64,000 bases of DNA from Flammeovirgaceae bacterium SG7u.111. GTDB taxonomy: Bacteria > Bacteroidota > Bacteroidia > Cytophagales > Flammeovirgaceae. Below the pieces are notes generated by a model. The model was not told the origin of the DNA. It saw only the letters and a list, made by a program, of their open reading frames with translations, and did not search any database. Position 1 is the first letter of the stretch; each line of letters starts with the position of its first letter. Where the stretch lies: assembly GCA_034044135.1 (NCBI GenBank), contig CP139021.1:6153635-6217634 (forward strand), read 5' to 3'. This document shows positions 60,785 to 64,000 of the stretch, piece after piece. Made by a program: the position numbers and the translations under genes.

Positions 60785-61015
60785 ATGTTATTTAAAATGA
60801 AAAAGCTTCAATTTTTTCTCGAAAAGCGTGCATTTGGCGTCTGTAGTGTTATTGGTGAAACGGTTGGAATCTCCAGTGGTGTAATTAGAATGTATTTTAT
60901 TTATACCTCTTTTCTTACCTTCGGATCACCTGTTATTGTTTACCTCGCCCTCGCCTTTTGGCTCAATATCCAAAAATATATGCGTCGCCGCGCCATGATC
61001 AAAGACCTGATCTAG
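60785..61015 (+). CDS. Small PspC-domain-like membrane protein
   Basis: The frame begins at a TTG (60776); ATG 60785 (MLFKMKKLQFFLEKRAFGVC) or 60797 are likelier, giving 76 or 72 residues. 'RAFGVCSVIGETVGISSGVI' followed by 'RMYFIYTSFLTFGSPVIVYL' and 'ALAFWLNIQKYMRRR' match the G-V-x-x-G-x-x-x-x-x-x-x-x-x-x-R-x-x-(F/Y) pattern of PspC, a membrane stress-response module. Here the domain stands alone without coiled coil or PspA partner. The charged tail 'RRRAMIKDLI' ends it. Confidence 0.7.
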   Translation: MLFKMKKLQFFLEKRAFGVCSVIGETVGISSGVIRMYFIYTSFLTFGSPVIVYLALAFWLNIQKYMRRRAMIKDLI

Positions 61016-62076
61016 AAGTCTCTATATGTTTTTTTTCCCAATACAAAATGCTGCCACACAATACTTTTTTTGCAGACTTCTTGAAACGTTAAAAAACTCT
61101 TTTTCCCTTCTACCATCTTTCTTTTCTGTAGTAGCAAAAAAATATTTTTGTAAATAGAAAGGTGCGCCTTTGCAATTGCCCAGCAATGCTTTCCTTCACC
61201 CAGCATCAGGAACCGAAGCCCTGCTACGCCATCAAGAACTAGCCGAATAAACATAATAGGCACTAGCCTAAAAAATGGTAGATTTTTCACCAAAATCACC
61301 AAAGCATTCCGAAAATTGAAAAAGGTCTTCCGCGGACTCGACTTGCTAAGCGTCCCACCACCAATATGAAACACCTCACTTTTGGAAGTATAGCACACCC
61401 TATAACCCGCATTTTTCAACCTCCAGCACAAGTCTATTTCCTCCATATGGGCAAAAAAGAATTCATCAAACCCTTTAAACGATTTGAACAAATCAGCCCT
61501 GATGAGCAAACTAGCGCCCGTAGCCCAAAAAATATCAGCAGAACCCTCGTACTGACCTTTATCTACCTCCAATTCGTCAAACACCCTTCCTCTGCTAAAT
61601 GGATATCCCAAGAAATCGATCATCCCACCAGCAGCCCCGGCATACTCAAATTTTTCTTTCTCCGAATACGATTTTATTTTCGGTTGGCAACAAGCAATCG
61701 TTTCGTCACTTTCCATCAGCTCGTACATAGGTTCTAGCCAGTTTGGCGTAACCTCAATGTCGGAATTGAGGAGTAAAAAATACTTGTTTTCCAGAAGAGA
61801 TAGGGAGTAATTGTACCCTGCACAAAAACCTAGGTTTTCAGGGTTATTGACGAGTTGAACATCGGGGTGGTGGGTCTCGATAAAAGCAGCTGAACCATCA
61901 TCCGAACAATTGTCCGCCACTACTATTTTGGCATCCTCACTATAGGCTTTTACCAAGGGCAAAAACTGCTCAAGATACTGCTTGGTGTTGTAGTTGAGGA
62001 TAACGACGGAAATATCTTGAAATCTGCCCAAAAGGATGTGGTTGTTTAAAACTGGTTTTGTAAAAAGTGAAATCAA
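61012..62076 (-). CDS. Glycosyltransferase family 2
   Basis: 354 residues. GT-A fold: 'DISVVILNYNTKQYLEQFLP', 'AKIVVADNCSDDGSAAFIET', 'NPENLGFCAGYNYSLSLLEN' and the metal-binding DxD site as 'LLLNSDIEV', then 'ASLLIRADLFKSFKGFDEFF' and 'HMEEIDLCWRLKNAGYRVCY'. It resembles rhamnosyl/hexosyltransferases of wall or capsule assembly. The C-terminus has hydrophobic helices ('LVPIMFIRLVLDGVAGLRFL'). No ATG precedes the conserved start; the frame opens from a TTG (62076) with no stop back to 62118, so the start codon is uncertain. It is convergent with the PspC-like gene, overlapping by four bases. Confidence 0.87.
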   Translation of the reverse strand: MISLFTKPVLNNHILLGRFQDISVVILNYNTKQYLEQFLPLVKAYSEDAKIVVADNCSDDGSAAFIETHHPDVQLVNNPENLGFCAGYNYSLSLLENKYFLLLNSDIEVTPNWLEPMYELMESDETIACCQPKIKSYSEKEKFEYAGAAGGMIDFLGYPFSRGRVFDELEVDKGQYEGSADIFWATGASLLIRADLFKSFKGFDEFFFAHMEEIDLCWRLKNAGYRVCYTSKSEVFHIGGGTLSKSSPRKTFFNFRNALVILVKNLPFFRLVPIMFIRLVLDGVAGLRFLMLGEGKHCWAIAKAHLSIYKNIFLLLQKRKMVEGKKSFLTFQEVCKKSIVWQHFVLGKKTYRDF

Positions 62077-62118
62077 AAATACAGTTTCTTCTCTAAAACA
62101 ATGAGGGTTTCGCTATTA

Positions 62119-62160
62119 AAAAAAAGCATCCTACCCATAATTATTTTAGGCAGGATGCTT
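62119..62160 (-). terminator. Terminator of ybaB
   Basis: AAGCATCCT (62124-62132) pairs with AGGATGCTT (62152-62160), and CC/GG inside. The A-run before it gives a minus-strand U-run. Confidence 0.8.
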
Positions 62161-62180
62161 TACTAAAAACTTGCTAACAA

Positions 62181-62507
62181 TTAAAGGTTTCCGAAATCGA
62201 AACCGGGGATATTTGGTATAAACCCTTGGGTTGATTTCTTCATTTCCTCTTTTGCTTTATCGTCCACATCGGTCATAGCTTTGTTCACCGCCGCTATAAT
62301 CAAATCTTGGAGCATATCTTTGTCATCTTTAGTAAGAAGGGAATCGTCTAATTCCAGCTCAACCACTTGCTTCAGTCCATTCACCGTAGCTTTTACCATA
62401 CCTGCACCAGACTCTGCAGTAGTAGTCACATTTACGAGGTTTGATTGGGCTTCTTTTAGTTTAGCTTGAACATCTTTCAGCTTCCCCATCATGTCCATCA
62501 TATCCAT
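62181..62507 (-). CDS. ybaB: YbaB/EbfC-family nucleoid-associated protein
   Basis: 108 residues. 'MDMMDMMGKLKDVQAKLKEA' is the N-terminal helix, 'GMVKATVNGLKQVVELELDD' the core strands, 'DKDMLQDLIIAAVNKAMTDV' the central helix, and 'QGFIPNIPGFDFGNL' the tail with the G-x-x-P-G motif. These match YbaB/EbfC proteins that bind DNA as dimers and are often beside dnaX/recR. Here it stands downstream of clpX, so the link to recombination genes is absent. Confidence 0.93.
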   Translation of the reverse strand: MDMMDMMGKLKDVQAKLKEAQSNLVNVTTTAESGAGMVKATVNGLKQVVELELDDSLLTKDDKDMLQDLIIAAVNKAMTDVDDKAKEEMKKSTQGFIPNIPGFDFGNL

Positions 62508-62569
62508 AGGTACTCTTTTTTAGTAGTTAAATAATGAATTTGAAGCTATGTTTCCAAACAGCTTCTAAG

Positions 62570-63796
62570 TTAGGCAACTTTTAAGTTCTTTGCCTGAGCA
62601 GAACGCTCAAAGTTTTTGGCAGCAAACTCTCTGTCTATCACCAGCTCTTTTACCCTCACATTAGAAGGCATTTCAAACATAGGTTCTAGCATAATAGCTT
62701 CACAAATAGACCTCAAACCCCTAGCACCCAAACTATATTCCATGGCTTTTTCAACCACATAGTCTAGCGCTCCGTCAGTAAAAGACAACTTAACATCCTC
62801 CATCTCAAACAGCTTTTTATACTGTTTAGTGATCGAGTTTTTGGGCTCGGTAAGGATTCTTCTCAATGCATCTTTCTTGAGCGGGTCGAGGTGGGCAACA
62901 ACAGGAAGCCTACCTATCAGTTCGGGAATCAACCCAAAAGCTTTCAAGTCTTGAGCGGTGATGTATTGAAGCAAGTCTTGCTTTTCAAGCTCTGCCAGCG
63001 CATTGGCATCTCCTGAAAAACCGATTGGCCTAGTGTTTAGCCTAGAAGAAATCCTATCTTGAATTCCGTCGAAAGCACCACCACATATAAACAATACATT
63101 CTCCGTATTGATCGCTATCATTTTCTGCTCAGGGTGCTTACGACCACCTTGAGGTGGAACGTTCACCACCGAACCTTCTAATAATTTCAATAACGCTTGC
63201 TGAACACCTTCGCCACTTACGTCGCGAGTAATGGAAGGATTGTCAGACTTACGTGCTATTTTGTCAATTTCGTCAATATAAACGATGCCCCTTTCGGCAG
63301 CTTCTTGGTCATAATCGGCTGCTTGGAGCAATCTGGTCAAAATAGTTTCCACATCTTCGCCCACATAGCCCGCCTCGGTAATCACCGTAGCATCGGCAAT
63401 ACAGAAAGGAACTTGAAGTTGCTTGGCAAGGGTTTTCGCCAACAAGGTTTTCCCCGTTCCTGTCTCTCCTACCAATATAATATTTGACTTTTCGATGTTC
63501 ACATTATCTTTCCCATCGTCCTGCATGAGTCGCTTGTAGTGGTTATAAACCGCCACCGAAAGCACTTTTTTCGCCTTTTCTTGCCCGATCACATATTCAT
63601 CCAGCCTTTTCTTCATGTCAACCGGCTTGATCAACTTGAAAACTGGGCTTCCTGCTTGCCTCGGCTTCCTTTCCTCGTTCAAAATTCGCCAAGTCTGCTC
63701 TATACATTTATTACATATATGAGCATTCAAACCTGACACCATCAGTTCTACCTGATCTTTCTTTGCCCCACAAAATGAACAAACAATATCTTTCAT
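62570..63796 (-). CDS. clpX: ATP-dependent Clp protease ATPase subunit ClpX
   Basis: 408 residues. The zinc-binding N-terminal domain has C6, C9, C28 and C31 ('[14 protein letters not shown]' ... 'ICNKC'). The AAA+ module follows with Walker A 'GETGTGKT' (110-117), '[18 protein letters not shown]' (pore loop), Walker B '[12 protein letters not shown]', '[12 protein letters not shown]', '[14 protein letters not shown]' and '[11 protein letters not shown]' (sensor 2 Arg). ClpX unfolds tagged proteins and feeds them to ClpP. It starts at ATG 63796 and follows clpP on the same strand, with a hairpin between. Confidence 0.98.
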   Translation of the reverse strand: MKDIVCSFCGAKKDQVELMVSGLNAHICNKCIEQTWRILNEERKPRQAGSPVFKLIKPVDMKKRLDEYVIGQEKAKKVLSVAVYNHYKRLMQDDGKDNVNIEKSNIILVGETGTGKTLLAKTLAKQLQVPFCIADATVITEAGYVGEDVETILTRLLQAADYDQEAAERGIVYIDEIDKIARKSDNPSITRDVSGEGVQQALLKLLEGSVVNVPPQGGRKHPEQKMIAINTENVLFICGGAFDGIQDRISSRLNTRPIGFSGDANALAELEKQDLLQYITAQDLKAFGLIPELIGRLPVVAHLDPLKKDALRRILTEPKNSITKQYKKLFEMEDVKLSFTDGALDYVVEKAMEYSLGARGLRSICEAIMLEPMFEMPSNVRVKELVIDREFAAKNFERSAQAKNLKVA

Positions 63797-63829
63797 CTAA
63801 AAACTATTTAAGCACGTTGTGCTAATTAA

Positions 63830-63874
63830 AAAAAACAATCCTTGGTTGGCGGGATTTACATCCCGCCAACCAAG
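63830..63874 (-). terminator. Perfect hairpin between clpP and clpX
   Basis: CTTGGTTGGCGGGAT (63841-63855) pairs 15 of 15 with ATCCCGCCAACCAAG (63860-63874) across TTAC. The A-run on its left gives a U-run on the minus strand, so it can end part of the clpP transcripts before clpX. Confidence 0.75.
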
Positions 63875-63921
63875 GAAACATCAACAACTAGGATTGATTG
63901 TATAATATATTATACTCAAAA

Positions 63922-64000
63922 TTAAGATACATGGTGTTCCAATACTTCATCAATAATTCCATATTCTTTAGCTTCGGCAGCAATCATCCAGTAATCACGA
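63922..64000 (-). CDS. clpP: ATP-dependent Clp protease proteolytic subunit, C-terminal end only
   Basis: The minus strand at the window edge reads RDYWMIAAEAKEYGIIDEVL, then EHHVS and a stop (TAA, 63924-63922). This is the conserved ClpP C-terminus ('DRDxWMxAxEAxEYGxIDEV'). The body of the gene lies beyond the window. ClpP forms the proteolytic chamber that works with the ClpX encoded just downstream. Confidence 0.93.
   Translation of the reverse strand, partial: RDYWMIAAEAKEYGIIDEVLEHHVS

Noticed and set aside
1-64000. CRISPR arrays, tRNA or rRNA genes, insertion sequences, integrases
   Set aside because: No regularly spaced direct repeats, no cloverleaf-type sequences, and no transposase or integrase motifs were seen on either strand.

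Overview
The window reads as chromosomal DNA of a Bacteroidota bacterium, most likely of the Cytophagales. I infer this from gene content: an Rnf cluster led by an RseC-like gene, bacillithiol deacetylase BshB1, an OMP_b-brl_3-type outer-membrane receptor with a carboxypeptidase-regulatory-like N-terminus, a DUF6090-like protein, a HEMQTPL-type histidine kinase, mostly weak Shine-Dalgarno signals and TAnnTTTG-like -7 boxes. Genus and species cannot be read from the sequence. Coding density is high, most genes are on the minus strand, and many genes end at clear hairpin terminators. There is no rRNA, tRNA, CRISPR array, transposase or prophage; the one RNA gene is rnpB.

Layout. 1-5.7 kb: the end of an AsmA/DUF748-like protein, a 50-residue membrane protein, a second DUF748-like protein, and two exported cyclophilin prolyl isomerases around a NeuD-like acetyltransferase. 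5.8-13.4 kb: a secreted unknown protein, a VOC protein, a SNF2 helicase, a GT39-like membrane glycosyltransferase and dapD. 13.5-17.3 kb: an accessory patch with an AT-rich orphan HNH nuclease-like gene, a DUF6090-like protein, a 40-residue membrane protein, a GNAT/YoaP protein and a noncoding stretch of hairpins. 17.4-23.3 kb: a complete Rnf complex in the order rseC-like, rnfB, rnfC, rnfD, rnfG, rnfE, rnfA. 23.9-30.8 kb: a small unknown protein, a mannosyltransferase-like protein, bshB1, trmH, a TPR/periplasmic-binding lytic-receptor-like protein and cysS. 30.9-33.7 kb: an esterase-like lipoprotein and a sulfite dehydrogenase pair (cytochrome c plus Tat-exported molybdenum enzyme). 34-37.7 kb: a secreted unknown protein, an NtrC-like regulator without an HTH, rnpB and a Gfo/Idh/MocA oxidoreductase. 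37.8-44.8 kb: a large aromatic-rich secreted protein, an OmpR/histidine kinase pair and an outer-membrane receptor. 44.9-48.1 kb: a small membrane protein and a phosphate module (Na/Pi cotransporter plus OprP-like porin). 48.1-64 kb: a very AT-rich spacer followed by housekeeping genes (aldo/keto reductase, yehS-like, rdgB, asnS, DUF3298-like, an orphan nuoH, PlsC-like, lolD-like, pdhB, an OmpA/TPR lipoprotein, a PspC-like protein, GT2, ybaB, clpX and the tail of clpP).

Functional links. The Rnf genes overlap or couple translationally except at two gaps, one of which holds a REP-like hairpin. The molybdenum enzyme and cytochrome c fit periplasmic sulfite oxidation. The porin and Na/Pi carrier would move phosphate across the outer and then the inner membrane. 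clpP and clpX form the usual protease operon.

I did not find a clear multi-gene system that is obviously new. The best candidates for a second look are the orphan HNH protein with a large unknown C-terminus, the three-repeat aromatic-rich secreted protein beside a two-component system, the regulator with an intact AAA+ domain but no DNA-binding domain, and two families of palindromic intergenic elements, one of which shows compensatory stem changes between copies.
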